Shown: piece after piece, positions 1 to 8,880 of the stretch
How the letters are laid out: each line of letters begins with the position of its first letter
Position numbering within the stretch: the first letter of the stretch is position 1
Translations under genes and position numbers: made by a program
The notes under the pieces: model-generated
Databases searched by the model: none
Told to the model about the DNA's origin: nothing
What the model saw: the letters and a program-made list of their open reading frames with translations, nothing else
Assembly: GCA_026707225.1 (NCBI GenBank)
Contig: JAPOXG010000025.1
Coordinates: forward strand, 109,914 to 173,913
Origin: Chloroflexota bacterium
Lineage (GTDB): Bacteria; Chloroflexota; Anaerolineae; Aggregatilineales; Phototrophicaceae
Reading direction: 5' to 3'
DNA length: 64,000 nucleotides

Positions 1-174
1 ATCATTGCCGGCTGCTTCGTATTTTTTAAGTGGCTATGCTGACGCGCCATGGAAACTGCGGCAGCGCTTCAAGCAATTCCCTTGTGTGACCACGCTCCGC
101 ATTCCTCATAATCGCGCGACGCCTCGTTTTCATCTGCTATACTTATAGTAAGCGTAGAGTCCGAGCGTCCCGGT
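1..174. other. Left edge, no supported gene
   Basis: No gene can be supported here. One plus-strand frame is open from base 2 to a TAG at 145-147, giving 48 residues with no start inside the window. It could be the tail of a gene entering from the left, but its composition resembles no family I recognise. A TATACT hexamer at 138-143 could be a -10 box for the next gene, but no matching -35 box is clear. Confidence 0.3.
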
Positions 175-1005
175 GTGCCAAATATAATCTATAGTAAACT
201 GCTCGATCCCGTCAGCGATAACATCTCGCTCATGGAATCTTTGATGCGGGCTGAATTCGGCGCGACCACCGGCGACCAGCGCGAGTGCTTCAAAAGAATC
301 CATGCCTATTGCTGGGGCTTGCATACCCTGGTGATGGATGTCATTACATCGCTCGGCATTGAGCACGCCGCAACCCGACCGGCGGTCCTTGAGCGTTTCA
401 ACGCGCTCAACGATCCCATCAAGCAGACGCTGGGCAATCTGGCCGCCGGCTTTGATGGGGACCTGAGCGGCGCGCAGCATCAAGTCATCGCGCACGTGAG
501 TGATACCGTGTTATCCATCGAGCGGATGATGACCCATATCTGGCATTATTCGCTGCTGCAGCATGACATGCTCGAATATGCCAGCGATGAGTTTGACGGC
601 GCCGTTCTCATTCAGCGCATGAAATCCATCCTCCAGGATATGGAGCTGGAAGAACCGCCGGCGCGCTTTCTCGTCATCGGCGACGAAACCTATATCTCCC
701 TTGCCTTTGCCGAATTGGCGCGCAACGTCTGGCGACACAGCGGCGTCAAGACCGTGAGCATCCAAACACAAGACTTCGGATATCGCGTCGACTTCACCAT
801 TCGCGATCGTGGCCGGGGCTTTCGGCTGGCTGATAAAGCGACGGCATTCCTCCCCTTCTGGCAAGCCTCAGCGGATGACCCGGGCCTGGGGCTGGGTTTG
901 CACTTGGCCAAAGCATTCATCGAAGGCAGCGGCGGCAAAATCGCCATCGGAAGCGCGCCAAGCCGCGGAACGCTGGTCAAAGTATCGCTTGAAGCGGTCC
1001 CTTGA
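175..1005 (+). CDS. Histidine-kinase-like ATPase domain protein
   Basis: Probable sensor histidine kinase or stand-alone HATPase protein. The C-terminal half carries the GHKL ATP-binding motifs: an N box around ELARNVWRHS, a G1 box DRGRGF, and a G2 box GLGLGLHLAKAF. The first ~130 residues are predicted helical, and a His near MMTHIWHYS could lie in a dimerisation helix, but no canonical H-box was confirmed. There is no membrane segment or sensor domain, so the protein is probably cytoplasmic. The start is a GTG without a clear Shine-Dalgarno sequence; an ATG at 232 is an alternative. No response regulator lies next to it, so partner and signal are unknown. Confidence 0.7.
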   Translation: MPNIIYSKLLDPVSDNISLMESLMRAEFGATTGDQRECFKRIHAYCWGLHTLVMDVITSLGIEHAATRPAVLERFNALNDPIKQTLGNLAAGFDGDLSGAQHQVIAHVSDTVLSIERMMTHIWHYSLLQHDMLEYASDEFDGAVLIQRMKSILQDMELEEPPARFLVIGDETYISLAFAELARNVWRHSGVKTVSIQTQDFGYRVDFTIRDRGRGFRLADKATAFLPFWQASADDPGLGLGLHLAKAFIEGSGGKIAIGSAPSRGTLVKVSLEAVP

Positions 1006-1080
1006 TCGCGCCCATTGCCCGCTGCGGATGCCCCCATTCATGCCCGTCAAAGGCACTGCGCTGAACCCGCCCTGATAGAT

Positions 1081-1109
1081 TTCACCTTCACGTGTAACTG
1101 CGCTATAAT
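1081..1109 (+). promoter_or_regulatory. Sigma-70-type promoter of the 2-hydroxyacid dehydrogenase gene
   Basis: A perfect TATAAT at 1104-1109 is preceded, 17 bp upstream, by TTCACC (four of six consensus bases). Transcription would start near 1116. This argues against the GTG at 1115 as a start and for the ATG at 1142, which has a GGGAG ribosome-binding site. Confidence 0.55.
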
Positions 1110-1141
1110 CTCGCGTGGCAAACTGCACCGGGAGCGCAACA

Positions 1142-2125
1142 ATGAGCAGAGACAAGGTATTCGCCACCCGTCAAATGCCAGGGGCGACTCTGGAACGCTT
1201 GGCGCAACATTGTGAATTGGAGATTTGGGGAGACTTCCTGCCGCCCGACTATGAGATCATCTACGACAAGATGCCCGATCTCACGGGTCTGCTTTGCCTG
1301 CTGACCGACCGCATTGATCCACCGCTGATGGACGCCGGCGCCAACCTCAAGGTAATCAGCAACATGGCGGTGGGGTTCGACAATATCGATGTCGCTGCCG
1401 CCAGCCAACGCGGCATCCCGGTTGGCAATACGCCCGGCGTCCTGAACGAAACTACCGCCGATTTCGCCTTTGCCCTGTTGATGGCGGTCGCGCGGCGCAT
1501 CCCGGAAGGGCGACAATACGTCCAGGATGGCAAGTGGCGGACCTGGCATCCGACGGTTTTGGCCGGGCAAGACGTCTTTGGCGCCACCTTGGGCATTGTC
1601 GGCAGCGGGAGAATCGGCGCCGCCGTCGCCCGCCGCGCCAAAGGCTTCAACATGCGCCTCCTGGTCAACAGCCTGGAAACTGAAGAAGAAATCCGCCAGC
1701 TCGGCGGGGAGAAAGTCAGCCTGGACGATTTGCTGGCGCAGAGCGACTTCGTCAGCATGCACGTGCCGCTCACCGACGAGACGCATCACATGATCAGCGA
1801 GCGCGAGCTGGCGCTGATGAAGTCGACGGCGATCTTGATCAATACCGCGCGCGGCAGCGTGCTCGATCCAAAGGCGCTCTTCGCCGCCTTGCGTGACGGC
1901 CAAATCCTGGCCGCCGGGCTTGACGTCACCGATCCCGAACCGATCGCGCTGGATGACCCGCTGCTGACCCTGGACAATTGCCTGATCGTGCCCCATATCG
2001 CCAGCGCCAGCGTCGCCACGCGGACTAAAATGGCGGAGATGGCGGTGGACAATGTGATCGCCGGTCTCCGTGGCGAGCGGCTGCCCACCTGCGCCAACCC
2101 GGAGGTCTACGAGCGGAGCGAATAG
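1142..2125 (+). CDS. D-isomer-specific 2-hydroxyacid dehydrogenase (glyoxylate/hydroxypyruvate reductase-like)
   Basis: NAD(P)-dependent reductase of about 327 residues, the usual length for glyoxylate/hydroxypyruvate reductases. The Rossmann motif GIVGSGRIG lies in mid-protein. The catalytic Arg (INTARGS), Glu (in the DVTDPEP region) and His (VPHIAS) are in the family order. The likely reaction is reduction of glyoxylate or hydroxypyruvate to glycolate or D-glycerate; phosphoglycerate dehydrogenase is less likely because no ACT or intervening domain follows. The start is the ATG at 1142, with GGGAG about 7 bases upstream and a TATAAT at 1104-1109. It appears monocistronic. Confidence 0.88.
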   Translation: MSRDKVFATRQMPGATLERLAQHCELEIWGDFLPPDYEIIYDKMPDLTGLLCLLTDRIDPPLMDAGANLKVISNMAVGFDNIDVAAASQRGIPVGNTPGVLNETTADFAFALLMAVARRIPEGRQYVQDGKWRTWHPTVLAGQDVFGATLGIVGSGRIGAAVARRAKGFNMRLLVNSLETEEEIRQLGGEKVSLDDLLAQSDFVSMHVPLTDETHHMISERELALMKSTAILINTARGSVLDPKALFAALRDGQILAAGLDVTDPEPIALDDPLLTLDNCLIVPHIASASVATRTKMAEMAVDNVIAGLRGERLPTCANPEVYERSE

Positions 2126-2208
2126 ACGCGTACACCGTCATGCGCGCAAGTGTGATTGATCTCCACCCCGGCGATTCCGTCCTGCGTTGACATCAGAATG
2201 CGCCCCAT
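2107..2208 (-). CDS. Possible 33-residue small ORF with strong ribosome-binding site
   Basis: On the minus strand an ATG at 2208 is preceded by AGGAGG about 8 bases upstream and opens a 33-codon frame ending in TAG at 2107. It overlaps the last 19 bases of the dehydrogenase gene antisense. The peptide begins [11 protein letters not shown] and ends VRVYSLRS; no family is recognised. A TACAAT (plus-strand 2249-2254) could be its -10 box. The near-perfect Shine-Dalgarno is the main support, and the length is short enough for chance. Confidence 0.3.
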   Translation of the reverse strand: MGRILMSTQDGIAGVEINHTCAHDGVRVYSLRS

Positions 2209-2360
2209 GGTCCGGCCTCCTATTGTTGATGATTGACATTCGCGCTAGATTGTATCAGAATGGTTGAAATTACATGTCTCGATGAAGGATGTCTGAGGTC
2301 ATCTTAAGGCACGTAGACATTGAGTCGCGCGGCTTGAGCGAATGCGGCGCTTTAGCAAAT
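2126..2360. other. Intergenic region upstream of the greA promoter
   Basis: Apart from the antisense small ORF, this holds a second plus-strand promoter candidate: TTGACA at 2233-2238, then a 17-bp spacer and CAGAAT at 2256-2261. No tRNA-like fold or terminator was seen. Confidence 0.35.
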
Positions 2361-2389
2361 TTGTGCATCTAACGGATTTCTTATAGAAT
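2361..2389 (+). promoter_or_regulatory. Probable greA promoter
   Basis: TTGTGC at 2361-2366 and TAGAAT at 2384-2389 are separated by 17 bp. The predicted start near 2396 gives greA an unusually long leader of about 150 nt. Confidence 0.5.
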
Positions 2390-2395
2390 ACGAAT

Positions 2396-2546
2396 AAATT
2401 GGGTTGCAGATGAATCACTGCGCGTCCTGTCCTGTGGGCAGGGCGTTTCATCTAATGGAAGCGTTTCCGTCAGTTTAGGCGCTAGCTAAGACCTAAGGCA
2501 CTGGCCGCCGTATAGACGGGTGACTGCATTTCGAAAGGAAGATCAC
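2396..2546 (+). promoter_or_regulatory. Structured 5' leader of greA
   Basis: The leader shows nested pairing. AGATGAA (2408-2414) is perfectly complementary to TTCATCT (2447-2453). Inside it, CGC (2421-2423) can pair with GCG (2443-2445), and CCTGTCC (2426-2432) with GGGCAGG (2436-2442, one G-T pair) around a TGT loop. A short GGAA/TTCC hairpin follows near 2457-2470. The ribosome-binding site AAAGGAAG (2534-2541) lies downstream and free. No known riboswitch consensus was recognised. The folds are read by eye, without energy calculation. Confidence 0.4.
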
Positions 2547-3035
2547 ATGGTTGAACGACGCATTCAATTGACGCGGCAAGGCTACCAGAAGCTGCAGCGT
2601 GAGCTCAACATTCTTACCAGCGAAGAAAACTCGAAAGTCGCCGAAATGCTCGCCGAAGCGCGCGAAGACGATCAGGGTGAAGAGGCGGTTTTCTTCGACG
2701 CGATGGTATCCAAAGAACGACTGGACGAACGCGTGTCCCATTTGCAGAATGTGCTGGCGCGCGCCGAGATCATCGATGCTGACGAAGACCCAAACACCAT
2801 TACAGCGGGCAATCGCGTGACCGTCTACGACTCGGCTGAAAAGGAAGAGTTCACGCTGGACCTGCTGGATCACGAAGAAATCACGCACGGACGGCGCGGC
2901 GTTTCGCTGGATTCGCCGGTTGGACAGGCGCTCCTGGGCCAGAAAGTGGGCGCCCGCGTGAAGGTGGAAGTGCCTGACGGGCTGGTCACTTACAAGGTGC
3001 GCAAGATTGAAATGATCCCGGACGGCGCCAACTGA
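2547..3035 (+). CDS. greA: Transcription elongation factor GreA
   Basis: GreA rescues backtracked RNA polymerase by stimulating cleavage of the transcript 3' end. The 162-residue length is typical. The N-terminal coiled coil includes GYQKLQRELNIL and the acidic tip region EAREDDQGEEA; the C-terminal FKBP-like domain contains NRVTVYDS and SPVGQALLGQKVG. The start is the ATG at 2547, with AAAGGAAG 5 bases upstream; an earlier in-frame GTG at 2520 has no such site. A perfect intrinsic terminator follows, so the gene is a single transcription unit with a long leader. Confidence 0.93.
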   Translation: MVERRIQLTRQGYQKLQRELNILTSEENSKVAEMLAEAREDDQGEEAVFFDAMVSKERLDERVSHLQNVLARAEIIDADEDPNTITAGNRVTVYDSAEKEEFTLDLLDHEEITHGRRGVSLDSPVGQALLGQKVGARVKVEVPDGLVTYKVRKIEMIPDGAN

Positions 3036-3059
3036 CGGCAAGCCCGCTAAATCGAATCG

Positions 3060-3087
3060 GGGATACTGCCGGTCAGTATCCCTTTTT
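3060..3087 (+). terminator. Rho-independent terminator of greA
   Basis: A perfect 9-bp stem, GGGATACTG (3060-3068) and CAGTATCCC (3074-3082), closes a 5-base loop and is followed directly by five Ts. Confidence 0.9.
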
Positions 3088-3139
3088 GTTTACATTCGGG
3101 ATCCAAATTGCTTAAGTGAGCCGGGTCCCGCTGACCGCG

Positions 3140-3700
3140 CTAGGCCTTTTGCGGCAGCTCATCGAGATAATCGAGCACGGATCGCAGCAAATAAGGAGTG
3201 AGCGCGAGCGTCGCCGTGGCTATCTCAGGCTCGCTGCGCGCCCGATTCTCCGCATCGTCCAACAGTTGAATCAAAGCGTCAGTGACCAGGGTCATCCAGC
3301 CGATGGTCTCAATCATGACGCTGCTCAAGAGCTTGGGATCGCGCTGCGCGTTCAGCACCAGCCAGGACGCCGCCTCCATCATGGGCATCATCGCCATCAT
3401 CGAGGCGGACAGACAGAGCATCATCACCTGCTGCGTCTCGGCTGGCAAGTCGGCCAGCGCCGTCTCGGCTTGGACGCGCTGCGCCAGACGCGCCATTATT
3501 GTGGCCGCCAGACGCGCCGGCGCTCGCTGCTGCGGCGCCCGCTTAAGCAAACTGTCCACCCGCTGCAAGCGATCGTATTCCCGCGCGGCCGATCGATCGC
3601 TGCCCAAAATGTCGACCAGCTTACGCGCCATGTCCTCGGAAAGCTGTCCATCGATGGCGTCTTGCATCAGCTGCTGCCGCGGGTCTCGCTTTAGGGACAT
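3140..3700 (-). CDS. Anti-sigma-factor-like protein coupled to the ECF sigma factor
   Basis: This 186-residue protein starts one base after the stop codon of the sigma gene, with AAAGGAAG upstream, so the two are translationally coupled. The first ~65 residues (AIDGQLSEDMARKLVDIL, then SAAREYDRLQRVDSLLKRAP) follow the pattern of the ASD/ZAS anti-sigma domain but lack the His-x3-Cys-x2-Cys zinc motif. Residues ~95-125 form a very methionine-rich hydrophobic stretch that could be a membrane helix. By position and pattern it is probably the cognate anti-sigma factor; this is inference. Confidence 0.6.
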   Translation of the reverse strand: MSLKRDPRQQLMQDAIDGQLSEDMARKLVDILGSDRSAAREYDRLQRVDSLLKRAPQQRAPARLAATIMARLAQRVQAETALADLPAETQQVMMLCLSASMMAMMPMMEAASWLVLNAQRDPKLLSSVMIETIGWMTLVTDALIQLLDDAENRARSEPEIATATLALTPYLLRSVLDYLDELPQKA

Positions 3701-3701
3701 T

Positions 3702-4319
3702 TCATCTTCCTTTCGGCAGCGGATCTGCCAGCCGGTCATCGCCTTCAAGGTGAATCTGTTCTACCGTTTCCATCAGCTCTGCCAGCTTTTTGCGCGCGCG
3801 ATGCAGCCGGCTCTTGATGGCGCTTTCGGTCGTATCCATGAGTTCGGCGATTTCGGCGTAAGAATACTGAAACCAGTACCGATAGATGACGGCAAGCCGG
3901 TAATGCTCATCGAGCTGCAGCAAGAGTCTCTGTATGAATGAGCTGAGCTCGCCGGCAACCGCCGCCTGCTCCGGCGTCGGATCTTTGCTGCGCAGCGCAA
4001 GCGCGGCCGCGGTCGGCTCATCGTCAAGCGACACGAGCTGCATTCGACGCTTCCGCAGACGGTCAATGCAGTGATTTGAGGCGATGGACAGTATCCATGT
4101 CTTGAATGGGCGGGTCGTGTCGTAGCGATTCAAGTTCTTATAGACGCGCAGAAATGTTTCCTGGGTGGCGTCTTCCGCCTCGCCGCCTTCGCCCAACATG
4201 CGATAACACAGGTTGTAGACTGGATCTTGAAAGAGGTAGAGCAACTCGGCAAAGGCATCCGAGTCGCCCACTTTTGCCAACGTCACCCATTCGAGTATGA
4301 CGGGATCGATTTCCGGCAC
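3702..4319 (-). CDS. RNA polymerase ECF-type sigma factor (sigma-70 family)
   Basis: A 205-residue sigma factor with region 2 at about residues 18-92 (DAFAELLYLF, AEDATQETFLRVY, PFKTWILSIASNHCID) and region 4 at about 140-180 (YSYAEIAELMDTTESAIKSRLHRARKKL), the standard ECF layout. It would direct RNA polymerase to a stress or envelope regulon. The start is a GTG with AGGGA upstream. A CATAAT on the minus strand near 4410 may be its -10 box. The downstream anti-sigma-like gene supports membrane or redox-signal control. Confidence 0.9.
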   Translation of the reverse strand: MPEIDPVILEWVTLAKVGDSDAFAELLYLFQDPVYNLCYRMLGEGGEAEDATQETFLRVYKNLNRYDTTRPFKTWILSIASNHCIDRLRKRRMQLVSLDDEPTAAALALRSKDPTPEQAAVAGELSSFIQRLLLQLDEHYRLAVIYRYWFQYSYAEIAELMDTTESAIKSRLHRARKKLAELMETVEQIHLEGDDRLADPLPKGR

Positions 4320-4465
4320 GTTTTATCCCTGCCCCACCAACGGCGATCGGGAGCCGGCGCCTTTGCCAGACCAGGTCCGCTTGCGCAGGCGGTCGCTCCT
4401 CAAGTTAGATTATGCCGCAGGACCAGCCAGCGTTTAAGCAAGAAAACCGTAAGATCGGCGCTGAT

Positions 4466-4843
4466 TCAGGCATTGATGAGTAGCACGGCGGTCGCGATAT
4501 TGGTCGCCAGCGGCACATTATGCACATTGCAGATTCGAAGCAGGCTTTGGATGTCGGGATCATGCGGATGTTTGCCCAGCGGATCGAGGAAGAAAAACAC
4601 GGCGTTCACGCGCCCTTCCGCCACTGAGCTCGCGATTTGCGCGTCGCCGCCATAAGGTCCGGAAAGCATGCAGCGCACGTCGAGGCCCGTCTTCTCCCGT
4701 ATCAGCGCGCCCGTCGTTTGAGTCGCCACCAGATCAAAATCGCGCAGGCGCTCCTTATGGTCCATCACAAATGCGACCATGTCGGCTTTCTTGCCATCAT
4801 GGGAGATAAGAGCGAGCGTCTTTTTTGCCGGCGGTTCTGTCAT
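4466..4843 (-). CDS. mgsA: Methylglyoxal synthase
   Basis: Converts dihydroxyacetone phosphate to methylglyoxal and phosphate, a bypass used when phosphorylated sugars accumulate. Family features are ALISHDGKK at the N-terminus, the catalytic Asp within GPYGGDAQI, and the C-terminal block FFLDPLGKHPHDPDI followed by RICNVHNVPLATN. At 125 residues it is slightly shorter than the E. coli enzyme. It lies 41 bp downstream of the GT4 gene on the same strand and may share its transcript. Confidence 0.92.
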   Translation of the reverse strand: MTEPPAKKTLALISHDGKKADMVAFVMDHKERLRDFDLVATQTTGALIREKTGLDVRCMLSGPYGGDAQIASSVAEGRVNAVFFFLDPLGKHPHDPDIQSLLRICNVHNVPLATNIATAVLLINA

Positions 4844-4884
4844 ATCGTTATGGTCTCATTCCGCGAGTACGAGTCCCCGCCAAG

Positions 4885-6207
4885 CTAGGACAAGCTCTTG
4901 GGACGGCGCACCAACTGCGCGGGAATGGATAAGGGCATGTGATAGCGCGTGAAACCAAACAGGCTCTTGAAGCGCTGGTTCATTGTATAAGCTTCTTCGT
5001 AGTAGCCCTCGAGCTGCGCCATCAAAGCCGACCATGGGCGCTGCTCCGCCATTTGTCGCGCCCGGCGGCTCATCGCCTCTCTAGCCGCGCGCCGATCGCG
5101 CAGCCGGAGGATTTCCGTGGCGAAGGCAGCGGCAGTCGGCGCCACGGCGATGCCACTCACACCGTGTTCAATGACATCAGGCGCGCCGCCGGCCTTTACG
5201 ACTATGGATGGCAAACCCGATGCCATCGCTTCTTGGATGACCTGGCCAAAGGTCTCGTATTCGCCCGGAAAGGCGAAGACATCGGCGCTGGCGTAGGCTT
5301 GAGCCAGTTCCTCTCCAATCAAGTATCCGGTGAAACAGGCGTCGGTATCGCCAAACTCGGTTTCGAGTTCCTCGCGCAAGGCGCCGTCGCCGATGATCGT
5401 CAGAGCCACGCCGGGCGTCTTGGCGACATCATGCAACAGGTCGACGCGCTTCTCCTGAGCCAGCCGCCCGACGAAAATGCAAAGTAATGATTCGGGGTCG
5501 CGCCCATTCAGGAGACGCCGGCGCATCTCGGGCCGCGCGTGCCGCGGATGGAAACGCTCCGTATTGACGCCGCGCCCCCAATGACGAACGCGGCGATAGC
5601 CCACCGCGCGCAACTGCCCGATGATGGTGCGCGTCGGCGCAAGCGTCAAATGGCAGCCGTTGTGGATATATCGCAGCCAGCGATTGACCGGACCCGACAG
5701 CAAAGGAAAGCCATAATGTTCGGTATAACCGGGCAGGTCGGTCTGATAATTGGCGATCACTGGCAAGTTCAAATGTCGGCCGACCGCCATGCCATTGACC
5801 GCCATCGCCGCCGGGCTGAAGAGATGAATCAGATCTGGATTGAAGTCCTCAATGTGCCGCGCCACAACCGGATTCGGCAAAGCCATTCGTGTCTCCGGCG
5901 CTTGCGGCAAGCTTATCGACGGCAGCGGGATGACCTGTGAGTTCCCGACCTGGTCGACGGCGATATCAGGCGCAAACACCAGCACTTCGCGTCCCGTCTC
6001 CTGCAAATAGCGGACCGTCAGGAAAGCCGTCTTGACCACGCCGTCAACTTTCGGCAGGAAAGATTCGGTCAGAACGGCGACGCGCTTCACCGCCGCAAAG
6101 GGCGACGCCGAATGCGCTTCGTCGATCAAACGCGGGCTGCCAAAGAAGGCTTCAAGCTCTCTGTCCTGCTGGGCATGCAGGTTTTCAAGTAGGCGCTGCG
6201 CTTGCAT
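4885..6207 (-). CDS. GT4-family glycosyltransferase
   Basis: A 440-residue GT-B fold transferase. The N-terminal Rossmann half starts with VAVLTESFLPKVDGVVKTAF, as in MgtA/PimB/SQD2-type alpha-glycosyltransferases acting on lipids. The C-terminal half carries FVGRLAQEKRVDLL and the nucleotide-sugar EX7E region around FPGEYETFGQVIQEAMASG. The acceptor cannot be read from the sequence; a membrane glycolipid is the likeliest. The start at 6207 has AAAGGT upstream; an earlier in-frame start at 6261 has no such site and adds an atypical Cys-rich leader. Confidence 0.85.
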   Translation of the reverse strand: MQAQRLLENLHAQQDRELEAFFGSPRLIDEAHSASPFAAVKRVAVLTESFLPKVDGVVKTAFLTVRYLQETGREVLVFAPDIAVDQVGNSQVIPLPSISLPQAPETRMALPNPVVARHIEDFNPDLIHLFSPAAMAVNGMAVGRHLNLPVIANYQTDLPGYTEHYGFPLLSGPVNRWLRYIHNGCHLTLAPTRTIIGQLRAVGYRRVRHWGRGVNTERFHPRHARPEMRRRLLNGRDPESLLCIFVGRLAQEKRVDLLHDVAKTPGVALTIIGDGALREELETEFGDTDACFTGYLIGEELAQAYASADVFAFPGEYETFGQVIQEAMASGLPSIVVKAGGAPDVIEHGVSGIAVAPTAAAFATEILRLRDRRAAREAMSRRARQMAEQRPWSALMAQLEGYYEEAYTMNQRFKSLFGFTRYHMPLSIPAQLVRRPKSLS

Positions 6208-6362
6208 GTTTACCTTTATCACGGCGGGTTTGCTTATCTTCAGTGTAGCACAGCAACACAATCAGAATCGACCACGAGCCTCGCCATTAGGAACACCGAA
6301 AACGGCGGCGAGATATGGGGCTAACGCGCAATTGCGGTCCGCCGTTCCAGCCGACAATGCGC

Positions 6363-8822
6363 TCAGCCGCTGTCCCCGTAAAGCTCGCGATAGATATTGT
6401 AATTGCGATATATAAACTGTACGTAATGGCGCGTCGAATCGATCGTAATGGTCGTCATAAACAGGTCGGGATCGCCGCCAGACAGGTTGTTCCAATTGTA
6501 GGCTCGCCCCGGCCCCGCATTGTAGGCGGCCAACGCGACGACCGCGTTCCGGTCGAAGAGAGTCAATTGCTCATCAAGATAAAATGCGCCAAAGGCGACG
6601 CCGGCGTAGGGGCGGAAGAGATCCGCATGTTGGTAGTCCCGCCACGCCAGCTTTTCGGCAATATACTGCGCGGTCGACGGGATGACCTGCGTCAAGCCCT
6701 TCTCGCCAGCCGCGGCTGTGGCCAAGGTATTGAAGAGGCTTTCCTGCCTGATCAAAGCGAGCGTCAACAGGGGATCCACCGCGCGTTCTTCGGCCGCCGG
6801 TCGGATCACGTCAATGTAATACGGCGGAAAACGCAGTCGGGCAATGAAGCGCGGCGCGTCCAGCGTGCCCAACCCGGACGCGATAATCACATCGGCCGCC
6901 GCGATAATGCTCTCCCGATAGACTCCCGCGTCACGCAGATAGATCGCCAGGCGATAGCTGCTTAAGACATCGCCATTGTCACGCGCTTCGTCAACCAGAT
7001 CCTCAAACTCCTTGAATGCCTCGTCAAAAGCGCTCAGCGCCAACAATTCGCGGCCGCGTTTCATGCGCGGTTCGTTATCCAGCGCCTCGGAAAGTCGCCA
7101 TAGCTCAGTTGAATCGTCAATGTTGAAGCGGCGGCGAAGCCAGTCCTCGGCTATGTTCCGCTCGGCCGCTTCGTCGAATTCGAACTGATAGGCTGCTGGC
7201 GCCTGAAATGGCAGCCGACTGATGCGGAAATCCCCCGCCCGCGCCGCGAAATAACTGTCGGGCGCCGCCGCGATCGCCTGGTCGAACGCCTCGTTCGCCG
7301 CCTCGGAATCCCCGTTGCCCAGCGTGATGCGGCCGATCCACAGATAAGCCGCCGCTTGATCCTCCCCCGACGTCAGCGCCGCGATTCGCTTGTAAAGTGC
7401 TTCGGCGATGCGCCACTCTTCATCTCGCACAGCCGCCGACGCCGCGATGAAAAGTCCGTTTGTGGTCAGCTCGTGATCGGGATAGCGCTCGACCAAACGG
7501 GTGAACACTTGACGCGACAAGGTCGTTTGACCATTGATGCCGTAAAGATAACCAGCGCGCCAGAGCGCCTCGCCCGCCGCGCTCGCCAGCTGATCATAGT
7601 CTTCAGCCAGCGCCAGATAAATCTCTATCGCCGCCGGGCTGTCGCCGGCCAGAAAGCGGGTCCTTCCGCGCTCGAGCAGCGCTTCACCGAATAGTGGATC
7701 TTGTGGATAGCGGTCGATCAGCGTCTGGAATGCCACCGAGGCGGCTTGGAAATTACCGATCTGGCGATAGGCGCGCCCGAGCAGCAGGTACAGCTCCGCC
7801 GGAATCGCCGTCGACTCTTGCCCCGCCGCGAACTGATTAAAAGCCTCGATCGCCGCCTGCGCTTCTCCGGCGATGAATGCCGCTTGCCCACGGCGAAAGC
7901 CATCAAAGGCCGTCCCATGCCGACGCAATTGCTCTTGCGCAGCCCAGGCCGCGCTTGTGCCTGGGTAAGTCTCCGCGACCGCTGTCAAACGCGCCAAGCC
8001 GGTCTCGACATCGATGCTATCCAGCGTAACCTGCGCCGCCGACAACGCGATCTCAGCACGGTAAGGAACATTGCGCGCAACCCTCAGAATCGCGTCATAC
8101 TGGGCGACCGCCTCAGCGTAGCGACCAAGCTCGATGTTGATCCGCGCCAGTTTCTCGCGCAGTATCAGCAGCGGCACTTTGGACCGCTTGGCTTGGATCG
8201 CGCGCCCGTAGTTTTCCAGCGCCGCCTCCGGCATTCCCAGCGCGATCTGCGCATCGGCGATTCGCTCATGGACGTAGCTGTCGATCAAGCCGGGACGCAG
8301 CAGCAGATAACGTTGGAGATCGTCGATCGCCTCGCGCCATTGTGACAGACCCAGGCGGGCGTCTGCTCGCAAGAAATGGGCTTGCGCCAGCCGCGCCTCC
8401 GCTGGCAATACGTCGATATACAGACTGAAGGCATCCCGCGCCTGCTCGTTATAGCCCGCGCGCAAGGCGACTTGCCCAAGGCGGAAAGCCGCTTCGGCCC
8501 GATGCCGCGGCGAAAGTACGTCGCCAACGTTCAGCAGTGAGCGATAGATGCCAGCCGCCTCTTCGAAATACCCGTTGCGCGTGAAGCGCTCAGCCGACTG
8601 AAGTTGGTGATGCGGGTCAATGTCAGGCGTCGTCTGCGAGACCGGCGCAACCTCGGTTGGCGCTTCCGTGGGAAGCGCCTGCGCCACGACGGGCAGCGGC
8701 GTCGCTGTGACGTATATGATGTTGTCTTCGTCAGGCGTCGGCAGCGGCAGCTCCAGCCCGGGAAAGTTGCAAGCGTTAAGGGACAGACAAAGCGTCAAAA
8801 CAATGACAGGAAAACGGAACAT
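6363..8822 (-). CDS. TPR-containing lytic transglycosylase lipoprotein (Slt-like)
   Basis: An 819-residue exported protein. The first 18 residues are a lipoprotein signal ending in LNAC, so Cys18 is probably lipidated. Most of the protein is TPR-like helical repeats (for example FEEAAGIYRSLL and YAEAVAQYDAILR), forming a superhelix like Slt70. The C-terminal ~150 residues are an SLT domain with catalytic Glu694 in LIRQESLFN, then GLTQVIPSTAQYIA and ALAAYNAGPGRA. It would cleave peptidoglycan glycan strands to 1,6-anhydro products. The upstream gene is far away, so it probably has its own promoter. Confidence 0.9.
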   Translation of the reverse strand: MFRFPVIVLTLCLSLNACNFPGLELPLPTPDEDNIIYVTATPLPVVAQALPTEAPTEVAPVSQTTPDIDPHHQLQSAERFTRNGYFEEAAGIYRSLLNVGDVLSPRHRAEAAFRLGQVALRAGYNEQARDAFSLYIDVLPAEARLAQAHFLRADARLGLSQWREAIDDLQRYLLLRPGLIDSYVHERIADAQIALGMPEAALENYGRAIQAKRSKVPLLILREKLARINIELGRYAEAVAQYDAILRVARNVPYRAEIALSAAQVTLDSIDVETGLARLTAVAETYPGTSAAWAAQEQLRRHGTAFDGFRRGQAAFIAGEAQAAIEAFNQFAAGQESTAIPAELYLLLGRAYRQIGNFQAASVAFQTLIDRYPQDPLFGEALLERGRTRFLAGDSPAAIEIYLALAEDYDQLASAAGEALWRAGYLYGINGQTTLSRQVFTRLVERYPDHELTTNGLFIAASAAVRDEEWRIAEALYKRIAALTSGEDQAAAYLWIGRITLGNGDSEAANEAFDQAIAAAPDSYFAARAGDFRISRLPFQAPAAYQFEFDEAAERNIAEDWLRRRFNIDDSTELWRLSEALDNEPRMKRGRELLALSAFDEAFKEFEDLVDEARDNGDVLSSYRLAIYLRDAGVYRESIIAAADVIIASGLGTLDAPRFIARLRFPPYYIDVIRPAAEERAVDPLLTLALIRQESLFNTLATAAAGEKGLTQVIPSTAQYIAEKLAWRDYQHADLFRPYAGVAFGAFYLDEQLTLFDRNAVVALAAYNAGPGRAYNWNNLSGGDPDLFMTTITIDSTRHYVQFIYRNYNIYRELYGDSG

Positions 8823-8880
8823 GGAAGGGCTCAGCCAGAATGAGAACTGCCCGTCATGGTACGAAGCTGAAATTCACTTG

